Positions 46,261-55,031 of a stretch of DNA of 64,000 nucleotides are shown piece after piece. Every line of letters begins with the position of its first letter. Position 1 is the stretch's first letter. Origin of the DNA: Dyadobacter frigoris. GTDB lineage: Bacteria; Bacteroidota; Bacteroidia; Cytophagales; Spirosomataceae. Position numbers and translations under genes: made by a program. The notes below the pieces were generated by a model. The model searched no databases, had not been told where the DNA came from, and saw only the letters and a list, made by a program, of their open reading frames with translations. The stretch lies in contig NZ_SZVO01000011.1 in the NCBI RefSeq assembly GCF_005280585.1, positions 391 through 64,390 of the forward strand, read 5' to 3'.

Positions 46261-46566
46261 GTGACTAAGGCAGACGTAATCGCACAAATTTCCGAGAAAA
46301 CAGGTGTAGACAAGGGCGATGTTCAACAAACGCTAGAATCGTTTTTTACCGTAGTAAAGGACTCGCTTGCGGACGGTGAAAATCTTTATGTTAGAGGTTT
46401 TGGTAGCTTCATTAATAAAAAGCGTGCCCGTAAAGTAGCTCGTAATATCTCACAAGGTACTTCAATGATCATTGACGAGCATTATGTACCAAGCTTCAAG
46501 CCGGCAAAAGTTTTTGTTGAGCAAGTTAAAGTGAGTGACAAATTGAAAGATCTGGCTGAAAAATAA
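46261..46566 (+). CDS. HU-family DNA-binding protein
   Basis: 101 residues from a GTG start. Nucleoid-associated histone-like protein, homodimer. MTKADVIAQISEKTGVDKGDVQQTLESF is the helical part. GENLYVRGFGSFINKKRARKVARNISQGT contains the strand and the basic beta-arm. It ends in a short hydrophilic extension (VSDKLKDLAEK). It is a longer-tailed Bacteroidota form. Divergent to mutY, followed by a TPR protein 30 nt on, possibly in one unit. Confidence 0.95.
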   Translation: MTKADVIAQISEKTGVDKGDVQQTLESFFTVVKDSLADGENLYVRGFGSFINKKRARKVARNISQGTSMIIDEHYVPSFKPAKVFVEQVKVSDKLKDLAEK

Positions 46567-46595
46567 TTTGCCTTAATAGGTTTGATTAAAACAGT

Positions 46596-47453
46596 ATGAA
46601 AAAGTCTATAATTCTTTCTTGTGTATTGGCATTGGCCCTGGTTGGAACACTTTACAGTCTTCCGAAGGTGGTAGTGAATACAAAAGCAAAAGAAGTGGAC
46701 ACCGAGAAGAGTCAGGCTGCGACAGCGCCAGGTGCTTCCGCACCAGCTACTCCGGCATCCGAAACTCCCTCAAAGATGCATGATGGAGCCACTTTATCCC
46801 CAGAACAACAAAAGAATGTTGCTCTGCTGAGAAGTGGCTTCAATCAGGCAACCGGAAAAGACAAAATAGCTGCCGGATTAAAATTGTCTGACACGTTTGC
46901 CAAACTTCAAAAATTTGACAGCGCCGCCAGTTATGCCGAAAAAGTAGCCCGGTTATCGCCTTCTGTTGAGAATATCACAAAAGCTGGTGACCGCTATTAC
47001 GAAGCATATGGATTTGCCGTTGATGATGCCAAAGCGAAAAGCCTGGGTAACAAAACACGTGAATTTTATGGCAAAGCAATTGAAAAAAATCCTGGTCTGC
47101 TAGCCGCGAAAGCTAATATGGCCATGACTTACGTGAATACTGAAAACCCGATGCAGGGAATTTTGATGTTGCGCGAAGTTTTGGATACGGATCCCACAAA
47201 TGAACTAGCTTTGTTTAATCTTGGTATTCTATCTATGCGTTCGAATCAATACTCGAAAGCAGCAGACAGATTCAGACAAATACTGACTAACAACCCTGCT
47301 AATACAAAGGCAAAATTCTATCTGGGATTGACACTTGTTGAATTAGGGAACAAAGATGAGGCCCGTAAAGTATTGGCAGAAGTAAAAAAAGAAGAGAAAG
47401 ATCCCGTTATCCAACAGGCTCTTATCGAACTTCAGGAGCGTCTTGACAATTAA
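46596..47453 (+). CDS. TPR-repeat protein with N-terminal membrane anchor
   Basis: 285 residues. N-terminal hydrophobic segment (about 4-22), then a low-complexity Ala/Pro/Thr linker (about 40-60), then at least four tetratricopeptide-like helix pairs (AGLKLSDTFAKLQKFDSAASYAEKVARL; PGLLAAKANMAMTYVNTE; ALFNLGILSMRSNQYSKAADRFRQIL; AKFYLGLTLVELGNKDEARKVLAEV). A scaffold protein facing the periplasm, as read. Function unknown; consistently near HU and RNase G in this group (from memory). Confidence 0.85.
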   Translation: MKKSIILSCVLALALVGTLYSLPKVVVNTKAKEVDTEKSQAATAPGASAPATPASETPSKMHDGATLSPEQQKNVALLRSGFNQATGKDKIAAGLKLSDTFAKLQKFDSAASYAEKVARLSPSVENITKAGDRYYEAYGFAVDDAKAKSLGNKTREFYGKAIEKNPGLLAAKANMAMTYVNTENPMQGILMLREVLDTDPTNELALFNLGILSMRSNQYSKAADRFRQILTNNPANTKAKFYLGLTLVELGNKDEARKVLAEVKKEEKDPVIQQALIELQERLDN

Positions 47454-47497
47454 ATAAGTAAAACAATTATTTTTTATTATATAAACGACATAAATTT

Positions 47498-47587
47498 ATG
47501 CCTTGCGGAAAGAAAAGAAAGAGACATAAGATTTCCACTCACAAGAGAAAGAAACGTCTTAGAAAAAATAGACATAAGAAGAAATAA
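47498..47587 (+). CDS. mS38/COX24-like small basic ribosomal protein (AURKAIP1/COX24 domain)
   Basis: 29 residues, too short for usual gene callers: MPCGKKRKRHK then ISTHKRKKRLRKNRHKKK. More than half is Lys or Arg, and the pattern KKRKRHK-x-HKRKK-R is that of the AURKAIP1/COX24 (mS38-like) small-subunit ribosomal proteins annotated in Bacteroidota. It probably binds 16S rRNA on the small ribosomal subunit (inference from family). ATG start after an AT-rich leader; no Shine-Dalgarno. A 13-bp hairpin follows 5 nt after the stop. Confidence 0.8.
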   Translation: MPCGKKRKRHKISTHKRKKRLRKNRHKKK

Positions 47588-47592
47588 TTGAT

Positions 47593-47631
47593 ATATGACC
47601 GGATTTGTATATATTATGAATCCGGTCATAT
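47593..47631 (+). terminator. Perfect 13-bp hairpin after the mS38-like gene
   Basis: ATATGACCGGATT pairs perfectly with AATCCGGTCATAT around a 13-nt loop. The T run is weak (TATTATCTCTTA), so it may act as a terminator or as an RNA-stability or processing structure before rng. Confidence 0.65.
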
Positions 47632-47654
47632 TATCTCTTACGATATATATGTTG

Positions 47655-47680
47655 CCTGTCTTTAAATGTAAAGCAGGAGG
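47655..47680 (+). promoter_or_regulatory. Leader hairpin with displaced AGGAGG upstream of rng
   Basis: CCTG-T-CTTT pairs with AAAG-CAGG (47655-47677). It is overlapped by AGGAGG (47675-47680), 40 nt before the TTG start of rng: too far for normal translation initiation. A possible autoregulatory leader, as is known for RNase E/G mRNAs elsewhere. Confidence 0.35.
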
Positions 47681-47720
47681 TTGAGTATTAACTTTATATA
47701 GCCATTTGGTTGGTTGAACA

Positions 47721-49283
47721 TTGAGTAACGAATTACTAATAAATTCTACTCAAAAGGGAGAACGTATAGCCCTTTTGCAGGATAAACGTCTGTTAGAATA
47801 CCACGTCGAAACACCGGATCAGAGCTTTACCGTTGGGGATATTTACCTTGGTACAGTTAGGAAGCTCGTGCCTGGGCTTAATGCCGCATTTGTAGACGTG
47901 GGGTTTGAGAAGGATGCTTTTTTGCATTATCTGGATTTAGGGCCTAACATCAACTCTCTTAACAAATTAACCAAAGATGTAATTTCCAAGCGTGTCAATT
48001 CCGGGAAGTTGAATAACTTCAAAATGGAACCTGAAATTGAGAAACTTGGCAAGATTGATAAAGTACTTTCTAAGAATCAGGCTATTCTGGTTCAGATTGT
48101 TAAAGAACCTATTTCAACAAAAGGTCCCCGCCTATCGTGCGATATTTCCATTGCAGGCCGTTATATCGTTTTGGTTCCTTTCTCAAATTCAGTAAACCTT
48201 TCGAAAAAGATTACTGACAAACAGGAAAGAACGCGTTTGCAGCGACTGATGTCCTCCATCAAACCAGCCAATTTCGGTGTCATTATCCGTACCGTTGCCA
48301 CTGGAAAAGATGTAGATGAACTGAACAAAGATCTTCAGGACTGTCTTGACAAATGGGAAAATGGTATCAAAGCGCTTCGTGATGCCAAGCCTCGTGACCG
48401 TGTGATCGGTGAAATGAACCGTGCTTCTTCTATAATCCGTGACATGCTGAACGAATCGTTCGACAGTATTACGGTGGATTCAAAAGAAGTTTACGAGGAC
48501 ATTAAAGCTTACATCCACAACATTGCGCCGGATAAAGAAAATATCCTGAAACTGCATAACGGCAAGAACAAGATATTTGAACAATTCGGTTTAGAGAAGC
48601 AAATTAAATCTCTTTTTGGCCGTTCGGTAAGTTTGCCAAACGGCGGTTATCTGATCATTGAACATACGGAAGCTTTGCACGTGATTGACGTGAACAGCGG
48701 AAATAAGTCCAATTCGGAAGAAGATCAGGAAGCTACTGCGCTCAGTGTAAACATTGAAGCAGCGAAGGAAATTGCCCGTCAATTACGTTTGCGTGATATG
48801 GGTGGAATTATCGTTGTCGATTTCATTGACATGAAGAAAGCGGAAAATAAACGCGTTCTTTTTGACATGATGCGCGACGAAATGAAAGGAGACCGTTCAA
48901 AATATACGGTTCTTCCGCTTTCTAAATTCGGGTTACTGCAAATCACACGTCAGCGTGTAAGACCCGAAATGAATATTGTAACCCGCGAAACCTGCCCTAC
49001 TTGTGGCGGTACGGGAACAATTCAGGCGAGTATTCTGGTAACGGATATTATTTTGTCTAATCTGGATTATATTCTTTCCAAACAAAATGAGCGTGGCATT
49101 ACCATCGCGCTTCATCCGTTTATTTACGCTTACTTTACCAAGGGATTAATTTCCGAACAAATAAAATGGTTCTTCCAATACAGAACCTGGGTGAAATTGA
49201 TCAAGGATACTTCATTAGGCGTCATCGATTTTAAATTCCACAATAAGTATGGAGAAGAAATTGAAATCGTTCCGGGAAGCTAA
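47721..49283 (+). CDS. rng: Ribonuclease E/G family endoribonuclease
   Basis: 520 residues from a TTG start (MSNELLINSTQKGERIALLQDKRLLEYHVE, family-typical). The S1-like domain begins VGDIYLGTVRKLVPGLNAAFVDVG. RNase domain catalytic acids lie in VIDVNSG and GGIIVVDFIDMK. The zinc-link CPTCGGTG follows. It lacks the long C-terminal scaffold of RNase E, so it is RNase G-sized. Cytoplasmic; involved in rRNA 5' processing and mRNA decay in the family. Confidence 0.95.
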   Translation: MSNELLINSTQKGERIALLQDKRLLEYHVETPDQSFTVGDIYLGTVRKLVPGLNAAFVDVGFEKDAFLHYLDLGPNINSLNKLTKDVISKRVNSGKLNNFKMEPEIEKLGKIDKVLSKNQAILVQIVKEPISTKGPRLSCDISIAGRYIVLVPFSNSVNLSKKITDKQERTRLQRLMSSIKPANFGVIIRTVATGKDVDELNKDLQDCLDKWENGIKALRDAKPRDRVIGEMNRASSIIRDMLNESFDSITVDSKEVYEDIKAYIHNIAPDKENILKLHNGKNKIFEQFGLEKQIKSLFGRSVSLPNGGYLIIEHTEALHVIDVNSGNKSNSEEDQEATALSVNIEAAKEIARQLRLRDMGGIIVVDFIDMKKAENKRVLFDMMRDEMKGDRSKYTVLPLSKFGLLQITRQRVRPEMNIVTRETCPTCGGTGTIQASILVTDIILSNLDYILSKQNERGITIALHPFIYAYFTKGLISEQIKWFFQYRTWVKLIKDTSLGVIDFKFHNKYGEEIEIVPGS

Positions 49284-49344
49284 TAAGGCGGTCGGCAATC
49301 AGCTTTCGGTTTTGGCTCGTTGAGAGATATCCGGTGATTTCCTT

Positions 49345-50172
49345 TTACTTTCCTTTCCAGATAGCATTTCTCTTTTCTTTGAATGCGGCTGTGCCTTCTT
49401 TGGCGTCTTCCGATTTCAGGAGATTTTCTAATTGGGATTTTAGATAACTATGGCGTTTGTCTTCGTCTATTTCTGATAAATTTTGAAGTGTCTCCATTCC
49501 TGCTTTGATAGCGTATGGAGCATTTGAACAAATTAGATCCGCAAGGTTATTGACTTCTTTTTCAATGACTTCTTTTTCTGCTATCTGGGTGACTAAACCT
49601 AAATAAAGCGCTTCTTCTGCCGAATAACTTTTTCCAGTTATCGACATTTCCAGTATTTTTCTTTTTGGAATAATGTCAAGTAATGATGCCATGACCTGCA
49701 TGGGCCAAATTCCTCTTTTGACTTCGGGCAAACTGAAATTTGCGTCTGGTACGCTGATGACAAAAGTGCATCCGCAGATGATTAGAAACCCTCCTGCAAA
49801 CACAGAACCTTCAACTTGGGCAATGCACGGTTTGTGTAAATAAGCAAAAGTGTCACCCAGCCTTACTTCTTCTATCGGTTCGGGAAGTGTTTGATTTTTT
49901 TGATCTGCTGACTTATCATGAAAAGCGTTAAGATCAGCTCCGGCACAAAAAACCGGGCCTTCTGCTTTTAAGATAATGCATCGAACTTCAATCTGACTTT
50001 TTGCATAAGCCAGCGCAAATGCAATTTCATTCGCCATCGTCGGCGTGAAGGCATTTCGTTTTTCCGGCCGGTTAAGTCTTATTTCAAAAACATTTCCTTT
50101 CAAAGAAGTTTTGATATACAGAAACTGAACTGTATCAAAATTCTCAACGTCTTCTTCTTTGAAAAAAAGCAT
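49345..50172 (-). CDS. Enoyl-CoA hydratase/isomerase family protein
   Basis: 275 residues. Crotonase fold. Oxyanion-hole regions are KRNAFTPTM/FCAGADLNAF and IAQVEGSVFAGGFLIICGC. The glutamate in SLPEVKRGIWPMQV matches one catalytic acid; the second usual Glu region reads TGKSYSAEEALYLGLV. Substrate unknown. The N-terminus (MLFFKEEDVENFDTV) is about 15 residues longer than usual and may not be translated. It precedes argE on the minus strand with a 24-nt gap, so readthrough from argE is likely. Confidence 0.9.
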   Translation of the reverse strand: MLFFKEEDVENFDTVQFLYIKTSLKGNVFEIRLNRPEKRNAFTPTMANEIAFALAYAKSQIEVRCIILKAEGPVFCAGADLNAFHDKSADQKNQTLPEPIEEVRLGDTFAYLHKPCIAQVEGSVFAGGFLIICGCTFVISVPDANFSLPEVKRGIWPMQVMASLLDIIPKRKILEMSITGKSYSAEEALYLGLVTQIAEKEVIEKEVNNLADLICSNAPYAIKAGMETLQNLSEIDEDKRHSYLKSQLENLLKSEDAKEGTAAFKEKRNAIWKGK

Positions 50173-50196
50173 AATAAATAAACGTTAATGAGAAAA

Positions 50197-51285
50197 TCAC
50201 ATGGTAACAACCTCTTCCAGCATACTGATATATTGCAAAATACCAGCCTCAATTTCATGCAGATAAATAAATTCATTGGCAGTATGCGAGCGTTCCGAAT
50301 GTCCCGGCCCCATTTTCAAAGACGAACAATCCAGCAATGCCTGATCCGAAGTTGTTGGTGAGCCATAAGCCGTTCTTCCGCGTTTCAAGCCGGCCTGCAC
50401 GATCGGATGTTCCATAGGAATGCTGGAAGGACGCAAGCGAATCGAACGTGCACTTATTTCGGACTGAATATTTTCCTGAATCACCTCAATGATTTCTTCC
50501 AGAGTATATTGATCCGTTGCTCTTACATCAATCGTAAAAACACAACTATCGGGCACCACATTATGCTGCGTTCCAGCATTAATGATCGTAACCGACATTT
50601 TTATCGGTCCCAAAGTCGGGGAAACTTTTGGGAATTTATAGTTCCGTATCCATTCAATATCCTGGATCGCTTTATAAATCGCATTATCTCCTTCTTCTCG
50701 TGCAGCGTGTCCGGATTTTCCTTTTGCAGTACAATCCAGTACCAGCAAACCTTTTTCAGCTACGGCAAGATGCATTTCCGTTGGTTCTCCCACAATCGCA
50801 AAAGAAATTTCCGGAAGCTCAGGAACAACAATTTCCAGACCTTCTTTTCCCGAAATTTCCTCTTCAGCAGTCGCAGCGATCACAATATTATAAGTTAGAT
50901 CTTCACGATCATAAAAATGACAAAAAGTAGCGATCAATGAAACCAGACAGCCACCTGCATCATTACTTCCCAAACCAAAAAGCTTATCATCCTCAACCAA
51001 AGCCTGAAATGGATCCAGTGTCCAGGATTTATTTGGCTTGACCGTATCGTGATGAGAATTTAAAAGAACTGTTGGTTTTGTAGCATCAAAATATTTATTG
51101 TAAGCCCAGACATTGTTCTTTTTAGTTTGAAAAGAAATCTCTTTTTGTCTGAAAAAATCCTGGATTAAGGCAGCCGTCTGCTCTTCTTCTTTGCTGAATG
51201 ATGGTGTTTCAATCAGCTTTTTAAGTAAAGAAATTACTTCCTGTGTAAGTTTTTGGATATTTTCAGAATCAGTTAATGAAGACAT
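50197..51285 (-). CDS. argE: M20 metallopeptidase, N-acylornithine/N-acylcitrulline deacylase
   Basis: 362 residues. Two-zinc hydrolase: ligands in LLNSHHDTV (H, then D), FGLGSNDAGGC (bridging D), ATAEEEISG (catalytic E and ligand E), AIVGEPTEMHLAV and GPGHSERSHTANEFI (H). The dimerisation lid is between. In this pathway it would remove the succinyl or acetyl group from acylcitrulline. The genomic setting (next to proA, proB and the arg cluster) supports ArgE over DapE. A good promoter element sits 33 nt upstream. Confidence 0.9.
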   Translation of the reverse strand: MSSLTDSENIQKLTQEVISLLKKLIETPSFSKEEEQTAALIQDFFRQKEISFQTKKNNVWAYNKYFDATKPTVLLNSHHDTVKPNKSWTLDPFQALVEDDKLFGLGSNDAGGCLVSLIATFCHFYDREDLTYNIVIAATAEEEISGKEGLEIVVPELPEISFAIVGEPTEMHLAVAEKGLLVLDCTAKGKSGHAAREEGDNAIYKAIQDIEWIRNYKFPKVSPTLGPIKMSVTIINAGTQHNVVPDSCVFTIDVRATDQYTLEEIIEVIQENIQSEISARSIRLRPSSIPMEHPIVQAGLKRGRTAYGSPTTSDQALLDCSSLKMGPGHSERSHTANEFIYLHEIEAGILQYISMLEEVVTM

Positions 51286-51317
51286 ATTTGGGATATCTGG
51301 TACAACAATATTTTGGG

Positions 51318-51325
51318 CAAAGGTA
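51318..51325 (-). promoter_or_regulatory. argE promoter -7 element (TACCTTTG)
   Basis: Exact TAnnTTTG on the minus strand; the predicted leader is about 25 nt. A weak TTG-containing -33 region follows at about 51339-51341. Confidence 0.55.
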
Positions 51326-51411
51326 TAAAAAAAGGATTCACAAGAGTGACGTAAAATCGCAGTCGCGTCAAATCTATTTTTATCTTAAACGTTCTATTCT
51401 GTATTCGTGTT

Positions 51412-51689
51412 ATGATAATAAACTTTCGACACAAAGGTCTTAGGTTATTTTACGAAAAAGATGATTCCTCCAAATTACAACCTCATCATATTGAAAAATT
51501 AGAAGAATCCTTTATCGTTTGGACGAGTCGTTGACCATCGAAGATATGAATCAGATCGGGTGGGCACTTCACCAGCTTACAGGAGAATTGAAAGGTTTTT
51601 GGTCAGTTAAGGTTGATAAGAATTTTAGAATTATATTCAGGCTGAAAAACGAGCAAGTCTTTGACGTCGACTATATTGATTACCAGTAA
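51412..51689 (+). pseudogene. HigB toxin with a one-base deletion
   Basis: ATG 51412 gives MIINFRHKGLRLFYEKDD...HHIEKLE and then runs into a stop (WTSR*). Shifting by one base after that point gives ILYRLDESLTIEDMNQIGW, LTGELKGFWSVKVDKNFRI and FDVDYIDYQ, the classic C-terminal half of RelE-type HigB toxins. Adding one base near 51501 would restore a 92-residue protein, the normal HigB length. As sequenced there is no complete toxin. The antitoxin gene begins 11 nt after the end and is intact. Confidence 0.8.
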
Positions 51690-51699
51690 TAGCAATACT

Positions 51700-52026
51700 A
51701 TGATAAATCGAGGCATGAAACCCCCACATCCAGGATCTATGATTCGGGATATTATGGAAGGAATAAAAGAAGAAACAGGAAATTCATTAACGATTACGAC
51801 GGTCGCACAGGGACTGGGTGTAACGAGAAGTACCGTTTCAGCAATTTTAAATGAACGCCAGGGAATAAGTTCACAAATGGCGATCAGATTATCTGAAGCG
51901 TTTGGTTCTACGCCCCAGTTTTGGGTAAAATTACAATCTGATTACGATCTGTGGCATGCCGATAAGAAAGTAAACAAAAGTGAGGTTAGACATTTCTTGT
52001 CGCCACGCACATTAGAATCTGCGTAG
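51700..52026 (+). CDS. higA: HigA-family antitoxin, XRE helix-turn-helix
   Basis: 108 residues from ATG 51700 (MINRGMKPPHPGSMIRDIM is the family start; an upstream TTG at 51661 lies inside the toxin). The HTH occupies about residues 31-60: TITTVAQGLGVTRSTVSAILNERQGIS, with MAIRLSEAFGSTPQFWVKLQSDYDLW after it. Represses its own promoter and would neutralise HigB, which is frameshifted here. Confidence 0.92.
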   Translation: MINRGMKPPHPGSMIRDIMEGIKEETGNSLTITTVAQGLGVTRSTVSAILNERQGISSQMAIRLSEAFGSTPQFWVKLQSDYDLWHADKKVNKSEVRHFLSPRTLESA

Positions 52027-52041
52027 TGACAAGAAATAATA

Positions 52042-53298
52042 TTAGGCTCTAATCTGCCCATCCCCTCTCACCACCCATTTTTCCGTCACCAGCTTTTCCA
52101 AAGCAAAAGGCCCGCGAGCGTGCAGTTTCTGCGTTGAAATTCCGATTTCAGCGCCCAAAGCAAATACGCCGCCATCTGTAAAACGGGTTGAAGCGTTGGC
52201 ATACACAGCCGCCGCATCTACTTCATTCAAAAACTTTTCAATCGCCTTAGCATCTTTGGAAATAATTGCTTCGGAGTGACTTGATGAGAAATTATAAATA
52301 TGATCAATCGCCGCATCTAATCCATCAACAATTTTGATGGAGCATTTATAGTCAAGAAATTCTCTCCCAAAATCTTCCGGTTCTGCTTTTTTCAAAAATG
52401 GATATTCCGCTTTTTCAAGAATTTCAAAGGAAGTTTCATCCGCGAAAACTTCTACATTCCAGTTTATAAAATCTTCTTTCAATGTTGGTAAAAACGCAGC
52501 AGCAACTTCACGATCGACAAGCACAGTATCCAGCGCGTTACAAGCAGAAGGACGGGAAACCTTCGCATTCACTACGATATTCTTCGCTTTTTCAAGATCC
52601 GCTGTTTTGTCCACATACGTATGACAAACGCCTGCTCCGGTTTCAATCGTTGGTACAAGAGAATTTTTACGGACAAATTGGATAAGTCCTTCTGAACCGC
52701 GTGGAATGATAATATCTACATATTTAGTCGCCGTCAGAAGTTCATTGACAAATTTCCGGTCCGTCGGCAAAAGCATGACCGCAGCTTGATCAATTCCCAT
52801 TTCAGCAAGACTTTCATGGATCAAACTTACAAGATAAGTATTTGAAAAATGCGCTTCTTTTCCACCTTTCAAAACACAGGCATTTCCGGAACGCAGACAA
52901 AGCGACGCTACGTCCAATGTAACATTCGGTCTGGATTCGTAAATAACACCAACCACGCCAAGCGGAACGGTCAGTTTTTTCAACGACATTCCCTGCTCTA
53001 TTGTCTTTTCCAACAAAACCTCTCCCGTCGGATCCGGCAACGCAGCCACATCGCGCAGACTTTGCGCTAAATCTATAATCCTTTTTTCATTCAAAAGCAG
53101 ACGGTCTTTCTTGGGGTCGGCATCATCCATCAATACCAGGTCTTTTTGGTTTTCAATGATGATGTTGGCCTTATTTGCCAAAACCTTTTCAGCCAAGGCA
53201 TTAAGCAAATCTGCTCTCTGTTTGTCAGATAATTTCCGAACCGCCACTGAGGCGTCTTTCGTTGCTTTTAAAAGAGGTATTATAGATTCCAATTCCAT
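52042..53298 (-). CDS. proA: Glutamate-5-semialdehyde dehydrogenase (gamma-glutamyl phosphate reductase)
   Basis: 418 residues. Second step of proline synthesis, NADPH-dependent. Aldehyde dehydrogenase-like fold; VPLGVVGVIYESRPNVTLDVASLCLRSGNACVLKGGKEA is the diagnostic motif. The catalytic Cys is in SRPSACNALDTVLV, followed later by SIKIVDGLDAAIDHI and the C-terminal ALGAEIGISTQKLHARGP. The start overlaps the stop of proB by 1 nt, so the pair is translationally coupled. Confidence 0.96.
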   Translation of the reverse strand: MELESIIPLLKATKDASVAVRKLSDKQRADLLNALAEKVLANKANIIIENQKDLVLMDDADPKKDRLLLNEKRIIDLAQSLRDVAALPDPTGEVLLEKTIEQGMSLKKLTVPLGVVGVIYESRPNVTLDVASLCLRSGNACVLKGGKEAHFSNTYLVSLIHESLAEMGIDQAAVMLLPTDRKFVNELLTATKYVDIIIPRGSEGLIQFVRKNSLVPTIETGAGVCHTYVDKTADLEKAKNIVVNAKVSRPSACNALDTVLVDREVAAAFLPTLKEDFINWNVEVFADETSFEILEKAEYPFLKKAEPEDFGREFLDYKCSIKIVDGLDAAIDHIYNFSSSHSEAIISKDAKAIEKFLNEVDAAAVYANASTRFTDGGVFALGAEIGISTQKLHARGPFALEKLVTEKWVVRGDGQIRA

Positions 53299-54329
53299 TA
53301 TAATAAAACGATATCGTTGGCGTGTGCCACTTCAAAATTCAATGTTTTCAAATTCACTTTTATAGCACCGGATGTTTCTCTGGCGCGTGCAACCGCGATC
53401 ATTTCATCATCCTGAGAATATATTTCAATAATTTCACCGGCTTCAAAATCTCCTGTTACTTCGATTACACCGACTGCTAACAAACTTTTTCTTTTCAGTA
53501 AAGCCTTGGTTGCACCTTCGTCTACCTGCAATCTTCCTGAAACCAATCCTCCACTTCCTAACCAGCGGTTTCTTGCAGAAAGCGTACTTTTTTCAGGACT
53601 AATTTCGGTACCTGCTTTTCCTTCGAGCGCTTTCAATAATTCGTCTTGCTGTTTCATTCCAAAAATGAAAACCTTGATTCCCATACGGGTAGCAAGTTTG
53701 GCGAATGTCAATTTGGAAGCCATTCCGCCCAATCCAAGGAATGATTTGTCCGTTCGTACAAATTTAAAAACCTCATTAACATTGGATACGTTCCCGATAA
53801 TATTTCCGGCTTCGTCCAGCAATCCTCCTACCGAAGTACAGAACATCAACGTTTCCGCTCCAAAACCGACTGCCAGTAAAGTTGCCAGTTCGTCATTATC
53901 CGAAAATTTCAACTCACGATCACTGACAACGTCATTCTCGTTAACAATTGGAATAATGTTATTCTGCCATAATTCTTCGAACGTATTTTTCAGCTGCAAA
54001 AACTTATTGCGGTTCGCAAAATGCTGACGTTCACAAAGACTTTGCGCGATAAAAATTCCATTGGGTGCGAAATAATTAGCATAAAGTCCAACCAATAAGG
54101 GATTTCCAACAGACGCTGCCGCTTTCCGCTGCGTCATCGTTCCCTTATAATCATTGATATAAGCTTTTCCGGCACCCACCGCCCCTGATGAAACAATGAT
54201 GATGCGGTATCTGGGATGCAGTAATGAAACCTGACGGGCTACTTCTGAAATAATCGTAACATCGGGCTCTCCGGAAGGAAGCGTAATAGACGCCGTCCCG
54301 AACTTGATAACAAGAATTGGTTTTGACAC
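53298..54329 (-). CDS. proB: Glutamate 5-kinase
   Basis: 343 residues. First step of proline synthesis. Amino-acid kinase domain with KFGTASIT, VSSGAVGAG and IPIVNENDVVS; the C-terminal PUA domain (from about residue 250, GLVSGRLQVDEGATKALL) is present. The feedback-sensing residues lie in the kinase domain but cannot be judged here. Transcribed on the minus strand with proA directly downstream. Confidence 0.95.
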   Translation of the reverse strand: MSKPILVIKFGTASITLPSGEPDVTIISEVARQVSLLHPRYRIIIVSSGAVGAGKAYINDYKGTMTQRKAAASVGNPLLVGLYANYFAPNGIFIAQSLCERQHFANRNKFLQLKNTFEELWQNNIIPIVNENDVVSDRELKFSDNDELATLLAVGFGAETLMFCTSVGGLLDEAGNIIGNVSNVNEVFKFVRTDKSFLGLGGMASKLTFAKLATRMGIKVFIFGMKQQDELLKALEGKAGTEISPEKSTLSARNRWLGSGGLVSGRLQVDEGATKALLKRKSLLAVGVIEVTGDFEAGEIIEIYSQDDEMIAVARARETSGAIKVNLKTLNFEVAHANDIVLL

Positions 54330-54401
54330 TTTGTGAATACTTAAAATACTTCTTACTCTGAGATTAACTTTTCAGGCTAAAATTACTTAGTTACCCGGTT
54401 A

Positions 54402-55031
54402 TTAAAAAGCAGAATGTTTGGAAGAAGGAATTTGCGGAGGATTTAAAAGGAATTTCCTGTTTAACTGAAGTGCTTTTTTTAATCTTTCCATGTAATCCGT
54501 TCGTGGGATTTCGATCGCTCCGTATCGCAAAACATTATCGTTGATAAACTGGGTATCCAGTAACTGATAACCGTTGGCCCGAAGAATTTCTATCAGATAG
54601 TGAAAAGCTACTTTGGAAGAATTTGCTTCACTGTAAAACATGGATTCGCCAAAAAATACACCACCAATGGAAACACCATATAAGCCGCCAACTAACTTAT
54701 TTTCACGATAAGCTTCTACGCTGTGCGCGTAACCGAGTTTATGTAAATTGGTATAGGCAAAAATAATATCGCTCGAAATCCAGGTTCCGTCTTCCTGCAC
54801 GCGCGGACCGGCGCATCCGTGCATGACACCTTCAAAATCAAAATCTACACGAATTTCAAAAGTTCTTTTATTAATGACCGGGCGTAGTGACTTATGTGGT
54901 TTGTAGGAGTCTATAGGAATAATGGCCCTGGGATCAGGTGAATACCAATAAATTGTTCCATCCGGCTCTGCCATTGGAAAAATTCCATTGATGTATCCGT
55001 AAAGAAGATCGTCAGCTGTCAGGGTTGTCAT
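54402..55031 (-). CDS. aat: Leucyl/phenylalanyl-tRNA-protein transferase
   Basis: 209 residues. Adds Leu or Phe to N-terminal Arg/Lys proteins for the N-end rule. Motifs: DLLYGYINGIFPMAEPDGTIYWYSPDPRAIIP, GCAGPRVQEDGTWI, HSVEAYRENKLVGGLYGVSIGGVFFGESMFY and LLDTQFINDN. The length is normal, somewhat short at the N-terminus. It stands next to proBA but without functional relation to it. Confidence 0.94.
   Translation of the reverse strand: MTTLTADDLLYGYINGIFPMAEPDGTIYWYSPDPRAIIPIDSYKPHKSLRPVINKRTFEIRVDFDFEGVMHGCAGPRVQEDGTWISSDIIFAYTNLHKLGYAHSVEAYRENKLVGGLYGVSIGGVFFGESMFYSEANSSKVAFHYLIEILRANGYQLLDTQFINDNVLRYGAIEIPRTDYMERLKKALQLNRKFLLNPPQIPSSKHSAF

Noticed and set aside
50407..50898. 163-codon plus-strand frame opposite argE
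   Set aside because: Antisense shadow; its apparent aromatic and basic residues come from the complement of argE codons.
53506..54027. 173-codon plus-strand frame opposite proB
   Set aside because: Antisense shadow of the conserved kinase.
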